From contig CAISRB010000016.1 in assembly GCA_903887775.1 (NCBI GenBank), positions 1 to 64,000 on the forward strand: a stretch of DNA of 64,000 bases, in the 5' to 3' direction. A model generated the notes under the pieces. It was not told the DNA's origin and did not search any database. It was given only the letters and a program-made list of their open reading frames with translations. How positions within the stretch are numbered: the first letter of the stretch is position 1; each line of letters begins with the position of its first letter. The DNA is from an uncultured Bacteroidales bacterium (GTDB lineage: Bacteria > Bacteroidota > Bacteroidia > Bacteroidales > FEN-979). A program made the translations under genes and the position numbers. Below, one piece after another: positions 37,861 to 46,650 of this stretch.

Positions 37861-37979
37861 TGAATGTCGAATGTCGAACATTGAATGTCGAATTACGAAC
37901 GAAACAAATATGGATAATTTTATTCAACATTCGATATTCGTTATTCGGCATTCGTTATTTCGCTACTTCGCTACTTTTT
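37861..37979. repeat. Repeat-rich spacer (GAATGTCGAA / ATTCGTTATTCGG / CGCTACTT units)
   Basis: The gap between rpoD and rpe holds GAATGTCGA repeats on one side and TTCGTTATTCGGCATTCG units on the other, which are partly inverse complements, then CGCTACTTCGCTACTT directly against the rpoD stop. On the rpoD sense strand the last part reads GTAGCGAAGTAGCGAAA, the same motif as in the arrays at 26670 and 59696. Confidence 0.7.
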
Positions 37980-38843
37980 TTACCCCAGGTAAGTCTTCAA
38001 AATCTTACTGCGTGACGTATGTTTCAGCCTTCGGATGGCTTTTTCCTTGATCTGGCGAACCCGTTCGCGGGTAAGATCGAAACGTTCGCCGATCTCCTCA
38101 AGAGTCATCGGATGGCTGCCATTCAGTCCGAAATACAAGCGGATCACATCGGCTTCCCTCTGCGTAAGCGTTGAGACAGCGCGTTCTATCTCTTTTTTCA
38201 GGGATTCGTAAAGCAGTCCGTTGTCGGGTGTTGTGTTCTCTTCTCCTTTCAGAACATCGTACATGGTATTGTCTTCGTCCTGGATCAGGGGGGCATCCAT
38301 TGAAACATGACGGCCGGAATTCCTGAGCGATTCCTTGACTTCGTTCTCGGAGATTTCCAGGAGATGGGCTATCTCATCGGAATTGGGTTCCCTCTCATAC
38401 TGTTGTTCCAGCTGGGCGTATGCCTTGTTGATCTTGTTGATAGACCCGATTTTGTTAAGCGGAAGGCGTACTATCCTCGATTGTTCGGCAAGAGCCTGGA
38501 GGATTGACTGGCGTATCCACCATACGGCATAGGAGATGAACTTAAAACCACGGGTTTCGTCAAACCTCTGGGCAGCTTTAATAAGACCCAGGTTCCCTTC
38601 GTTGATCAGGTCAGGAAGGCTGAGTCCCTGGTTTTGGTATTGTTTTGACACGGAAACCACAAAACGCAGATTCGCTTTTGTCAGTTTCTCCAGGGCAGCC
38701 TGGTCGCCCTGCTTGATTCGCTGGGCAAGGGATACTTCTTCGTCGGCCGTGATCAGTTCAACTTTCCCGATTTCCTGGAGATACTTGTCTAATGACGCGG
38801 TTTCGCGGTTGGTAACCTGTTTCGTGATTTTCAGCTGCCTCAT
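37980..38843 (-). CDS. rpoD: Primary sigma factor RpoD/SigA (short Bacteroidota type)
   Basis: The 287-residue protein is the compact housekeeping sigma of this phylum: no region 1.1, region 1.2 ([25 protein letters not shown]), region 2 ([30 protein letters not shown] and [15 protein letters not shown]), region 3 and region 4 ([23 protein letters not shown]). It directs RNA polymerase to the TTTG/TAnnTTTG promoters seen in this window. Its stop codon abuts a tandem array. A -7 box lies within the end of pnp. Confidence 0.96.
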   Translation of the reverse strand: MRQLKITKQVTNRETASLDKYLQEIGKVELITADEEVSLAQRIKQGDQAALEKLTKANLRFVVSVSKQYQNQGLSLPDLINEGNLGLIKAAQRFDETRGFKFISYAVWWIRQSILQALAEQSRIVRLPLNKIGSINKINKAYAQLEQQYEREPNSDEIAHLLEISENEVKESLRNSGRHVSMDAPLIQDEDNTMYDVLKGEENTTPDNGLLYESLKKEIERAVSTLTQREADVIRLYFGLNGSHPMTLEEIGERFDLTRERVRQIKEKAIRRLKHTSRSKILKTYLG

Positions 38844-38905
38844 GCGCGATTTCCTTTAATTTAACCTGGTGTGGTCAGTTTTACGAAAATTAGCCTTTAA
38901 AGTTA

Positions 38906-38913
38906 CAAAATTA
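38906..38913 (-). promoter_or_regulatory. Candidate -7 box of rpoD
   Basis: The minus strand reads TAATTTTG from 38913 to 38906, a full TAnnTTTG match overlapping the pnp stop codon, about 63 bases before the rpoD ATG. No -33 TTTG is found at the usual distance. Confidence 0.4.
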
Positions 38914-41127
38914 TTGATTCGGAGGACGCCTTTGATCGGAACGGCGATCTGATCTGTGATCCGGCCTGGAGCCTCCATGGTGACTTTCTTTATTGTCGGT
39001 CATGCCTTCAGGTTTTGGCAGGAGTACCTTGCGCGAGAGTTTGAGTTTACCGGTCTTCGAATCAACTTCAATGAGTTTCACTTCGACTTCATCACCGATC
39101 TTCAGAGCATCTTCAACTTTTTCAAGGCGTTTCCACTCGATCTCGGAGATATGCAGCAAACCATCCTGGTTCGGAAGGATTTCAATAAAAGCGCCGAAAG
39201 GCTGGATGTTCTTTACTTTTCCTTTGTAGATCGCACCGACTTCGGGAACCGCTACAATGCGCTTGATCTTTTCCAGCACAGCATCCCTGGCGGCGATGTT
39301 ATCGGCAACGATATCGATAACGCCGAATTCTCCTACTTCTTCGATAACGATCGTCGTGCCTGTTTCGCGCTGCATTTCCTGGATTACTTTTCCTCCGGGG
39401 CCTATGATAGCTCCGATGAATTCACGCGGGATCTTTATCTGCGTAATGCGCGGGACGAACGGTTTGTAGTCTGCACGCGGCTCAGTAATCGTTTTGGCCA
39501 TTTCGCCGAGGATGTGAAGCCTTCCCCGTTTTGCCTGGTCCAGGGCTTCTTTCAGTATCTCGTAAGAAAGACCGTCGACTTTGATGTCCATCTGGCAGGC
39601 AGTGATTCCGTCGACAGTACCGCAAACCTTGAAGTCCATGTCGCCCAGGTGGTCTTCATCGCCCAGGATATCAGAAAGAACGGCATATTTACCGGTCTTT
39701 TTATCTGTGATGAGCCCCATCGCAATACCAGAAACCGGTTTTTTCAGCTTAACACCTGCATCCATCAGGGCAAGAGTGCCGGCACAAACGGTCGCCATTG
39801 AGGAAGAACCGTTGGATTCAAGAATATCCGAAACGATACGTATCGTGTAAAGGTTATCACTGTCGGTGGGGATCATAGGTTTTAATGCCCGCAATGCAAG
39901 ATTGCCGTGGCCGATTTCCCTTCTGCCTATGCCGCGTATGGGTTTCACTTCCCTGGTTGCAAAAGGAGGAAAGTTGTAATGAAGCATGAAGTTTGCTTTA
40001 CCGTCAATAACTGCGCCATCGACTACCTGCTCATCCAGTTTCGTTCCCAGGGTGACAGAAGTCAGGGATTGGGTTTCGCCTCGTGTGAATATTGCTGAAC
40101 CGTGGGCTGCAGGGAGGTAATCCACCGAACTCCAGATTGGACGTATCTGGTCAAGTTTGCGGCCATCGACACGGATACGTGCGTCGAGGGTTGCGTTCCG
40201 GATGGCTTCCTTCTCTATGCTGTGGAAGTAACGGCCGGTCATCGGGGTGAACTTCACTTTTTCTTCGTCGGTGAGGGTTGCAAGAAATTCTGATTTTATC
40301 GTTTCAAGAATCGTCTTGCGCTCATGTTTGTCGGCAACCCCTTTTGCTGCCATCGCGTATATTTTGCTATAGCAGGCTGCATGCATTTTCTGCATGTATC
40401 CTTCATCATTGACCTCGTGGCAATATGCGCGCTTTACTTTCGATTGTTCAACCTGAGAGGCCAGATCAGCCTGAGCCAGGCATTGTACTTTAATCGCTTC
40501 GTGGGCAAAACGCAGGGCTTCTATCATGTCGGTTTCCGAAACTTCTTTCATCTCACCTTCAACCATCATGATGTTGTCGATGGTAGCGCCGACCATAATG
40601 TCGATATCTGCGTTGGCAAGGTCAGATATGTTCGGATTAACTACGAACTGGCCGTTTATGCGTGCAACACGGACTTCCGAGATCGGTCCGAGGAATGGTA
40701 TATCGCTGACTGCCAGGGCAGAAGAAGCTGCAAGGCCGGCTAATGCATCAGGCATAATATTTCTGTCGGCTGAGATCAGGGTGATAATAACCTGAACCTC
40801 AGCATGGAAATCTTCAGGAAAGAGGGGCCTGAGAACGCGGTCGACCAGGCGGGCGATAAGCACTTCATGGTCGGAGGGCCTGGTTTCGCGTTTGAAAAAG
40901 CCGCCCGGAAAACGACCGGCTGCAGCATATTTTTCGCGGTATTCAACAGAAAGTGGCATGAAATCAATATTCTCGCCGGCTTCCTGTCTGGCAACCACCG
41001 TAGCCAGCAACATGGTATCGCCCAGCTTGACAACAACAGAACCGTCGGCCTGCTTTGCAAGACGTCCGGTTTCAATACTTACCTCTCGGCCGTCGGGAAG
41101 CTGGAAAGTTTTTAAAATAGGGTTCAT
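38911..41127 (-). CDS. pnp: Polynucleotide phosphorylase
   Basis: This 738-residue protein is a full-length PNPase: two RNase-PH-like cores (the first with [20 protein letters not shown], the second with GTTT-like [12 protein letters not shown] and [15 protein letters not shown]), a KH domain (about 560-620, [12 protein letters not shown]) and an S1 domain (about 625-695, [28 protein letters not shown]). It degrades RNA with phosphate and adds tails. The C-terminus is rich in His, Arg and Asp ([16 protein letters not shown]). It follows rpsO, the classic order. Confidence 0.97.
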   Translation of the reverse strand: MNPILKTFQLPDGREVSIETGRLAKQADGSVVVKLGDTMLLATVVARQEAGENIDFMPLSVEYREKYAAAGRFPGGFFKRETRPSDHEVLIARLVDRVLRPLFPEDFHAEVQVIITLISADRNIMPDALAGLAASSALAVSDIPFLGPISEVRVARINGQFVVNPNISDLANADIDIMVGATIDNIMMVEGEMKEVSETDMIEALRFAHEAIKVQCLAQADLASQVEQSKVKRAYCHEVNDEGYMQKMHAACYSKIYAMAAKGVADKHERKTILETIKSEFLATLTDEEKVKFTPMTGRYFHSIEKEAIRNATLDARIRVDGRKLDQIRPIWSSVDYLPAAHGSAIFTRGETQSLTSVTLGTKLDEQVVDGAVIDGKANFMLHYNFPPFATREVKPIRGIGRREIGHGNLALRALKPMIPTDSDNLYTIRIVSDILESNGSSSMATVCAGTLALMDAGVKLKKPVSGIAMGLITDKKTGKYAVLSDILGDEDHLGDMDFKVCGTVDGITACQMDIKVDGLSYEILKEALDQAKRGRLHILGEMAKTITEPRADYKPFVPRITQIKIPREFIGAIIGPGGKVIQEMQRETGTTIVIEEVGEFGVIDIVADNIAARDAVLEKIKRIVAVPEVGAIYKGKVKNIQPFGAFIEILPNQDGLLHISEIEWKRLEKVEDALKIGDEVEVKLIEVDSKTGKLKLSRKVLLPKPEGMTDNKESHHGGSRPDHRSDRRSDQRRPPNQ

Positions 41128-41220
41128 TTGAGATAATTCTTATTTGTATAGGCCCGGATTTTTTGGATTAATAAAAGAAGCTGCAAGCCCGGGATGAAAT
41201 TCTTACAGTCTTTCAGACAG

Positions 41221-41252
41221 TAAAAGAGGCAATTATCGAATTGCCTCTTTTA
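41221..41252 (-). terminator. Strong hairpin terminator after rpsO
   Basis: TAAAAGAGGCAATT (41221-41234) and AATTGCCTCTTTTA (41239-41252) pair perfectly over 14 bp around ATCG. It lies 20 bases after the rpsO stop and about 94 bases before the pnp start. It could end part of rpsO transcription or be processed as an attenuator between rpsO and pnp. Confidence 0.7.
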
Positions 41253-41272
41253 CTATTCCGTAACGGGGTAAT

Positions 41273-41542
41273 TTACTTACGGATATTCAATTTCTTGATG
41301 ATAGCCCTGTAACGGCTGATCTCTTTTTGCTTCAGGTAATCGAGCAAACGGCGACGCTTTCCAACCATGCTTACCAGTGATTTCTCAGTGGCCATGTCTT
41401 TTTTGTTCACTTTCAGGTGTTCGGTAAGATGCTGGATCTTCATCGTAAACAAGGCGATCTGTGCCTCAGCTGAACCCGTATCAAACTCAGATTTTCCGTG
41501 CTCCTTAAATGCATTCTTTTTTACTTCAGGTGCTAAATTCAT
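41273..41542 (-). CDS. rpsO: 30S ribosomal protein S15
   Basis: The start at 41542 gives 89 residues (MNLAPEVKKNAFKEHGKSE), the normal S15 length; the longer frame upstream has no homologous character. Family blocks are TGSAEAQIALFTMKIQHLTEHL, KKDMATEKSLVSMVGKRRRLLDYL and RYRAIIKKLNIRK. S15 binds 16S rRNA early in assembly. A full promoter lies upstream and a strong hairpin downstream. Confidence 0.97.
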   Translation of the reverse strand: MNLAPEVKKNAFKEHGKSEFDTGSAEAQIALFTMKIQHLTEHLKVNKKDMATEKSLVSMVGKRRRLLDYLKQKEISRYRAIIKKLNIRK

Positions 41543-41592
41543 TTTCTGACAACTTAATTTAACGTATTTTTTAGGGTAGTAAAATCGGGCTG

Positions 41593-41624
41593 CAAAATTA
41601 CATCTTTCTTTGGGATTTACCAAA
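41593..41624 (-). promoter_or_regulatory. Promoter of rpsO (-33 TTTG, -7 TAATTTTG)
   Basis: On the minus strand TTTG (41624-41621) is followed after exactly 20 bases by TAATTTTG (41600-41593), an excellent match to the Bacteroidota consensus. The predicted transcription start is near 41586, about 44 bases before the rpsO ATG. Confidence 0.65.
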
Positions 41625-41669
41625 TGTTTTGCAGAATTTAACCATTTTTTTCAGGCAATCAAAATATTG

Positions 41670-41677
41670 TACCTTTG
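41670..41677 (+). promoter_or_regulatory. Candidate -7 box for the aldehyde dehydrogenase gene
   Basis: TACCTTTG matches TAnnTTTG, 105 bases before the ATG at 41783. The leader it would produce contains the AGCCATGAG repeats and the AATC tandem tract. Confidence 0.4.
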
Positions 41678-41688
41678 AATGAGCCATT

Positions 41689-41704
41689 AGCCATGAGCCA
41701 TGAG
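41689..41704. repeat. 16-bp dispersed repeat AGCCATGAGCCATGAG, copy 2
   Basis: This 16-mer is identical to 27669-27684 and 59672-59687. Here it is followed by a third partial unit (CCATAAG) and, after about 35 bases, by an AATC tandem tract. Confidence 0.7.
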
Positions 41705-41750
41705 CCATAAGCGGATCACTTAATCACAGTTTCAATCAACCATTCATTCA

Positions 41751-41782
41751 ATCGAACAATCAATTAATCAATCAATCAATCG
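41751..41782. repeat. AATC tandem tract before the aldehyde dehydrogenase start
   Basis: AATCAATTAATCAATCAATCAATCG runs up to the ATG at 41783. Four-base tandem repeats directly before a start can vary in length by slippage. Because they are outside the coding sequence here, any effect would be on expression level. Confidence 0.6.
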
Positions 41783-43156
41783 ATGAACGACTTATCCCAG
41801 CAACTCCGGAATCAACGGGATTTCTTTTTTACCCATACGACAAAAGCCCTGGAATTCAGGATTGAGCAGTTAAAGACGCTGAAGAAAGCAATACTTGCCT
41901 ATGAGGAGCGGTTGTACGAAGCATTCTGGAAGGATCTGAGAAAGTCAAGATTTGAGACTTACGAAACCGAACTGGGACTTGTACTTGAAGAGACAGGAAG
42001 GCATATAAGAAATCTTCACCACTGGGCAAAACCAGAGAAGGCGGGCACGAACCAGCTGCTTCACTTCTGGTCGAAGAGCAGGATTGTAAAAGAACCTTAT
42101 GGACTGGTCCTGATCATGGCTCCCTGGAATTATCCTTTTCAGCTTTTGATCAATCCCCTCGTAGGGGCCATTTCGGCGGGAAATTGTGTCGTCCTTAAAC
42201 CTTCCGAGTTCACACCGAACATTGCCGGGGTTATGGCCGATATGATAGGCGAATTCTTCGACCCACGCTACATTTCATTATATAACGGTGAGATTGAACT
42301 GAGCAAGGCGTTGCTGCAGGAGAAATGGGATCATATTTTCTTTACAGGCAGCCCTGCCGTGGGGAGGATAGTCATGGAATCGGCATCTAAAAACCTTACT
42401 CCGCTCGTGCTTGAACTTGGAGGTAAAAGTCCCTGCATCGTGGATGCCGATGCAAACCTGAAAGTGGCTGCAAGCCGGATCACCTGGGGTAAATTCCTGA
42501 ATGCCGGCCAAACCTGTATAGCCCCCGATTACCTCTTTGTTCATGCCTCTGTAAAAGATGAGCTTTTACAATTAATGAGTAAAAAAATTACCCGGTATTT
42601 CGGATCAATTCCAAAGGAAAGTGATGATTTCCCCAGGATTGTAAGCGAGGACAAAACTCAGCGGCTTGCTGCTTTCCTGGGTGGTGGAACAGTCATTGCC
42701 GGAGGACAGGTCGATATTAAAGACCGTTATATTTCGCCTACTATTCTTGACAACGTAAAGCCCGGGGATGCTATAATGCAGGAAGAGATCTTCGGTCCGA
42801 TACTGCCGGTCATCAAATTCATTGATATCAGCGAAGTGATCACATATATCAATTCTCATCAGAAGCCCCTGGCTCTTTATTATTTTTCCGAAGACAGTGT
42901 CAAACAGGATGAAATTCTTCGGAAGACCTCTTCCGGCGGAGTATGCATCAATGATGTTATTACCCATGTTGCCAATCCAAACATACCATTCGGAGGAGTC
43001 GGGAATTCCGGTATGGGGAGATACCATGGCCGGTTCAGTTTTGAGGCGTTTTCACATCAGCGGTCGGTGATCAGCAAATCGACAAGGATAGATGTTCCCG
43101 TAAGGTATCCGCCATACAGGGGTAAACTGGGGATATTGAAAATGTTATTAAGATAA
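41783..43156 (+). CDS. Aldehyde dehydrogenase (class 3-like)
   Basis: The 457-residue length and features fit the short class 3 / coniferyl- or fatty-aldehyde-type dehydrogenases: IMAPWNYPFQLLINPLVGAI (NAD-binding region), VLKPSEFTPN, FTGSPAVGRIVM, Glu211 in LELGGKSP, catalytic Cys245 in GQTCIAPDY and the closing PFGGVGNSGMGRYHG block. It oxidises aldehydes (medium- or long-chain or aromatic) to acids with NAD(P). A hydrophobic C-terminal anchor is not evident. The leader carries repeats. Confidence 0.93.
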   Translation: MNDLSQQLRNQRDFFFTHTTKALEFRIEQLKTLKKAILAYEERLYEAFWKDLRKSRFETYETELGLVLEETGRHIRNLHHWAKPEKAGTNQLLHFWSKSRIVKEPYGLVLIMAPWNYPFQLLINPLVGAISAGNCVVLKPSEFTPNIAGVMADMIGEFFDPRYISLYNGEIELSKALLQEKWDHIFFTGSPAVGRIVMESASKNLTPLVLELGGKSPCIVDADANLKVAASRITWGKFLNAGQTCIAPDYLFVHASVKDELLQLMSKKITRYFGSIPKESDDFPRIVSEDKTQRLAAFLGGGTVIAGGQVDIKDRYISPTILDNVKPGDAIMQEEIFGPILPVIKFIDISEVITYINSHQKPLALYYFSEDSVKQDEILRKTSSGGVCINDVITHVANPNIPFGGVGNSGMGRYHGRFSFEAFSHQRSVISKSTRIDVPVRYPPYRGKLGILKMLLR

Positions 43157-43212
43157 GTTGTTTTAATGTAACGTCAGGGCAGCGTTTTCGTCAAAAGAAA
43201 TAAAGAAAACCA

Positions 43213-43482
43213 ATGGAAAATATAAAAGAAGAATTCCGGGTCAAAGGTGAAGAACTTGTTGAAAAGGTGAAGCAGCTGATTCACGAAGGCAATGTAAGAA
43301 GGCTTATCATCAAGGATGAAACCGGGAAGGTTTATCTTGAGATACCAGTGACTTTCGGTGTAATCGGTGCAATCATCGCCCCCTTGCTTGCAGCGGTCGG
43401 CGCTATTGCCGCTATGGTGGCAAATTTGAAGATCGAAGTAATCAGGTCTGAGGATGAGAAGGAAACAGAGAAGAAAGAATAG
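43213..43482 (+). CDS. DUF4342-family small protein
   Basis: This 89-residue protein has a helical N-terminus (FRVKGEELVEKVKQLIHEGN), a short strand region (VRRLIIKDETGKVYLEIPV) and one membrane helix (about 50-73, FGVIGAIIAPLLAAVGAIAAM). The pattern is that of DUF4342, a small single-pass protein of unknown function common in Bacteroidota and Firmicutes. It follows the aldehyde dehydrogenase by 56 bases and may be in the same transcript. Confidence 0.85.
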   Translation: MENIKEEFRVKGEELVEKVKQLIHEGNVRRLIIKDETGKVYLEIPVTFGVIGAIIAPLLAAVGAIAAMVANLKIEVIRSEDEKETEKKE

Positions 43483-43544
43483 GTGGTGAATTTATTTTCG
43501 TGATATCTCTGATTTCTTGTTTCACCAAATCACTATTTTCCAAC

Positions 43545-44303
43545 TTATTCCGCTTTCATCCATATTTCAAAGGCCAGGTCGGCCTGCATTTCGAGCATCT
43601 TCCGGCCGTTCCGGGTTCCGGCACCTGTCTTTGCCGCCATCTGCAACAGTTTTGTCATCGGAGGGTTATAGATCAGGTCATAGACTTCGTGACGGGTATT
43701 TAACAGGCTGACCGGAAAAGGAGGAAGGGTCTCGGGACAGTAATACATTCCTGCAGGCGTGCAGTTTACAATGAAGGTGTACCGTTTAAGGATGTCACTG
43801 CCGATATCAGTATAACTGATGATATCATCAGCTGTTTTTGTACGGGAAACAAACAGGAATTCAAGTCCCATTTTTTTCAGGCTGTAAGCAACTGCTTTAG
43901 AGGATCCTCCCGTGCCCAGTATTAATGCATGGGTATGGGAAAAACCGGGGCTGAGAGACTTTCTGAATCCTTCCGCATCAGTGTTGTATCCCGTGAGTTC
44001 AAAGGCTTTGCCGGAGTTCCTTACCACAACAGTGTTCACAGCTCCTATATCCCGGGCGGCAGCATCAAGTTTGTCAAGTAACGGAATAATGCTTTGTTTG
44101 AAAGGTATCGTGACATTGAAACCTTGCAGGCCGGGAGTGCCGGCGATCAGAGGTCTTACCTCATCCACCGACAATAAAGGAAAAAGAGAATAGGAATACC
44201 CGGCTAAGCCTTCGCGTTCAAATTTTTTCGCAAAATATGCAGCTGATGCGGATTGTAAAAGCGGGTAACCGATCAGGCCGTACCGTTGCGGTTCGCTGTT
44301 CAA
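43545..44303 (-). CDS. aroE: Shikimate dehydrogenase
   Basis: This 252-residue AroE reduces 3-dehydroshikimate with NADPH. Visible blocks are YGLIGYPLLQSASAAYF (shikimate binding), GFNVTIPFKQSIIPLLD with the catalytic Lys, GAVNTVVVR, NTDAEGF, ILGTGGSSKAVAYSLKKMG (NADP) and VNCTPAGMY. It overlaps comA by ATGA and is the last gene of a three-gene operon headed by a TPR protein. Confidence 0.96.
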   Translation of the reverse strand: MNSEPQRYGLIGYPLLQSASAAYFAKKFEREGLAGYSYSLFPLLSVDEVRPLIAGTPGLQGFNVTIPFKQSIIPLLDKLDAAARDIGAVNTVVVRNSGKAFELTGYNTDAEGFRKSLSPGFSHTHALILGTGGSSKAVAYSLKKMGLEFLFVSRTKTADDIISYTDIGSDILKRYTFIVNCTPAGMYYCPETLPPFPVSLLNTRHEVYDLIYNPPMTKLLQMAAKTGAGTRNGRKMLEMQADLAFEIWMKAE

Positions 44304-45088
44304 ACCTGCTGGAATTTTTTTAGTTTTTCCGGGAGGAACTGGAAGAAGGTATCGCCTCTTAAGCCAAGCCGCAAGGTCTCTAAAGGAATTATTTCAGAGG
44401 GTGGTATATTTCCCAGGTTGACATTGGAGCCGAAATGTTTAATAAACCATACCTGCTGGGATTTCAGAGGGGCTTCCCATATAATTTTCTGAATATCGAC
44501 CTTGCTGAGGATCTTGTTGATCAGCGACACATGAGCTTTGCCTGTCGGCCTGTAAATGCCCACATTGCCGCTTTCCCTGGCCTCGCCGATGACTTTGAAA
44601 GAGCCTGCCTGTAATTCTTTCTGCATCATTTCGATCCATTTGCCGGGGGAAATAAGGATCCCTGATTCCTTCGAGCCGACTTCCGAGAGCACGGTATACT
44701 GTTTCGAAAGGATATTGATATGTTCACATTTCACATCATGGTCGATGTTCATCGAACCGTCGGATATCTCGACCGTGTCAAGACCAAGCTGATCAATATA
44801 TTTCCTGTAATCATCGAAGCGGTCACGGATGAAAAAAGCTTCGTAAAGGGTTCCGCCAAGGTATACCTTGACATTAGCATCTTTATAAACTTTAATTTTC
44901 TTCTGCAGGTCACGGGTGACAATTGAAGTTCCGAACCCGAGTTTGATATAATCAATATAATCGCTGCCAATGGATACAAGATCTTCGGCTTCACGCACAC
45001 TGAGGCTTTTATCCATTACCATGGCAAGGCCGGTCTGACGAGGTTTTAAGGTCCGTTCAGGTAATAAAGGAAGGTCAAAGTTCAACAT
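44300..45088 (-). CDS. comA: Phosphosulfolactate synthase
   Basis: This 262-residue TIM-barrel protein of the ComA family has the blocks LAMVMDKSLSV, DYIKLGFGTSIV, VKVYLGGTLYEAFF, LDTVEISDGSMNI, SEVGSKES, VIGEARESG and IIWEAPLKSQQVWFI. ComA adds sulfite to phosphoenolpyruvate to give phosphosulfolactate, the entry to coenzyme M in methanogens. In Bacteroidota its product is probably used for other sulfonates such as sulfonolipid precursors; that use is an inference. It lies between a TPR gene and aroE, both tightly linked. Confidence 0.92.
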   Translation of the reverse strand: MLNFDLPLLPERTLKPRQTGLAMVMDKSLSVREAEDLVSIGSDYIDYIKLGFGTSIVTRDLQKKIKVYKDANVKVYLGGTLYEAFFIRDRFDDYRKYIDQLGLDTVEISDGSMNIDHDVKCEHINILSKQYTVLSEVGSKESGILISPGKWIEMMQKELQAGSFKVIGEARESGNVGIYRPTGKAHVSLINKILSKVDIQKIIWEAPLKSQQVWFIKHFGSNVNLGNIPPSEIIPLETLRLGLRGDTFFQFLPEKLKKFQQV

Positions 45089-45093
45089 AATAG

Positions 45094-46497
45094 TTATTTT
45101 TTATAGGCTTCAATAATTTCAAGCAGGGCAGGATTATGCCTGGCTTCGGGAAACATCGTAAACAACCTCTTATACCCGTTAAAATCAATGGTCAGGGCTT
45201 TTGAAAGGGTTTCGTTCGCATGTTTGCCGCGGCCGAGTAAAAAAAGATAATAAGCCATCCCGAAGAAGAAATCGGGATTCCCGTCATGATGCTTCAATCC
45301 TTCGAGAAGCACGTCATAAGCTTCCTGGAAAAGCCGGGCGTCAGCATATGTAACAGAAAGATCAAGCCATACATCAGGGTCGTCAGGATTCAGTTCGATC
45401 GCTTTTTTGAATGCGGAAATACTTTCATCAAAGCGATTCAGTTTAATATACATATCTCCCAGCATCGACCAGTATTCGGGTACTGCAGGGGATAATTTGA
45501 TGGCTTTCCTCACATATGATAATGCGGTCTGAGGTTTTTGAAGCTCATCATATGCTATGCCAATGCCCATCCAGGCATCGGCAAAATCACTGTCGAGAGA
45601 AATGGCTTTTTTATAATAGTCAATCGAATAGTCGAACTGGCAGAGTTTTTCGTAACATTCTCCGATGTAATAATAGGTCAAAGGCTCAGGTTCTTCATAA
45701 AACAAGGTTTCGAGATAGGTCTGTATGGCCTTCTCGTACAAACCTGCATTTGCATAACAATTGGCTTTGTTGAAATAAGCCGAAGAAAAGGAGTCGTCGA
45801 TAGCGATGGCAAAGTCGTATGCTTCGACCGACTTGTCAAACTCTTCGATATTCCCGTAAGCCACACCCAGGTTAAACCATGACACCTTCGAGTAGGGATG
45901 TTCATCGAGAAAAGTCTTGAAAAATTCAATGCATTGTTCGGATTGTTTTGTAATCTCAAAACAAAAAGAGATCTCAAATAATGCAGCTTCATTTTCAGGA
46001 TTTACGCTGATGGCATCGGTGAGGTATTTAATAGCCTGCTTGTACTTGCCGAGGTTTTCATATTCAAACGCAAGGCTCACATAAATGTCGTCCTGGTCCT
46101 CGCCGCCTTCCAATGCGTTTTTATAAGACTGAATGGCTTTTTCTGAGCGTTCAAGCTGACTGTAGAGGTTGCCTTTCTGAACCTGGAAATCCGGATCGTT
46201 TATCCCGATGAGGTCGAGTTCATCGAGCAGGTTCAGAGCCTCACGTTCCTTTTTCGAATGGATATAATATTGTACCTGTTTTAGCAGGATAAGAGGGTTG
46301 TCCTGGTGCTGATGAAGGGCTTTTTTCAGGCAAACCAGGGCAGAAGTAAGATCGTTCAGGTAAAGATAGTAATCGATAATCTCTTCATATTCAAAAACAT
46401 CGAAGAAAAGATGTTCCTTATGGTTGATCATGTCCTCGTAATGTCTTACGAGAGCAATCAGTTCAGGGTCGAATTGGGATTCGAAGGGATCTTCCAT
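45094..46497 (-). CDS. Tetratricopeptide-repeat protein
   Basis: A start at 46497 (MEDPFESQFDPELIALVRHYED) is preferred because a -7 box lies at 46536-46543; it gives 467 residues. About eleven TPR units of 34 residues follow one another (for example PEPLTYYYIGECYEKLCQFD, ADAWMGIGIAYDELQKPQTA, PDVWLDLSVTYADARLFQEA). No membrane segment or other domain is present, so it is probably a cytosolic scaffold. It is co-transcribed with comA (5-base gap) and aroE. Confidence 0.9.
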   Translation of the reverse strand: MEDPFESQFDPELIALVRHYEDMINHKEHLFFDVFEYEEIIDYYLYLNDLTSALVCLKKALHQHQDNPLILLKQVQYYIHSKKEREALNLLDELDLIGINDPDFQVQKGNLYSQLERSEKAIQSYKNALEGGEDQDDIYVSLAFEYENLGKYKQAIKYLTDAISVNPENEAALFEISFCFEITKQSEQCIEFFKTFLDEHPYSKVSWFNLGVAYGNIEEFDKSVEAYDFAIAIDDSFSSAYFNKANCYANAGLYEKAIQTYLETLFYEEPEPLTYYYIGECYEKLCQFDYSIDYYKKAISLDSDFADAWMGIGIAYDELQKPQTALSYVRKAIKLSPAVPEYWSMLGDMYIKLNRFDESISAFKKAIELNPDDPDVWLDLSVTYADARLFQEAYDVLLEGLKHHDGNPDFFFGMAYYLFLLGRGKHANETLSKALTIDFNGYKRLFTMFPEARHNPALLEIIEAYKK

Positions 46498-46535
46498 AAA
46501 GGATGCTTGAGTAAAGCGCAACAAATAATTCAGTG

Positions 46536-46543
46536 CAAAAATA
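46536..46543 (-). promoter_or_regulatory. Candidate -7 box of the TPR-comA-aroE operon
   Basis: The minus strand reads TATTTTTG from 46543 to 46536, a full TAnnTTTG match. Transcription would begin near 46529, upstream of the ATG at 46497 and downstream of the longest ORF start at 46548. Confidence 0.5.
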
Positions 46544-46607
46544 AACAATTCCTGCTTGCGTTACTCTAACCGGCCTCATATAGTTTTATGTTTTTTTTCA
46601 CAAAGAT

Positions 46608-46637
46608 TTTGAGAACCTAAAGAAAACGTTACATTTG
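46608..46637 (+). promoter_or_regulatory. Promoter of glmM (-33 TTTG, -7 TACATTTG)
   Basis: TTTG (46608-46611) and TACATTTG (46630-46637) are 18 bases apart, close to the Bacteroidota consensus. The -7 box ends 13 bases before the ATG, so the leader is only a few bases long. Confidence 0.6.
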
Positions 46638-46650
46638 TTTAAAATTATTT

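Noticed and set aside
38956..39801. 281-residue ORF antisense to pnp
   Set aside because: It mirrors the KH/S1 and core regions of pnp and shows no independent protein features.
41128..41272. Riboswitch between rpsO and pnp
   Set aside because: Only the simple 14-bp hairpin is visible; no ligand-binding core is recognisable.
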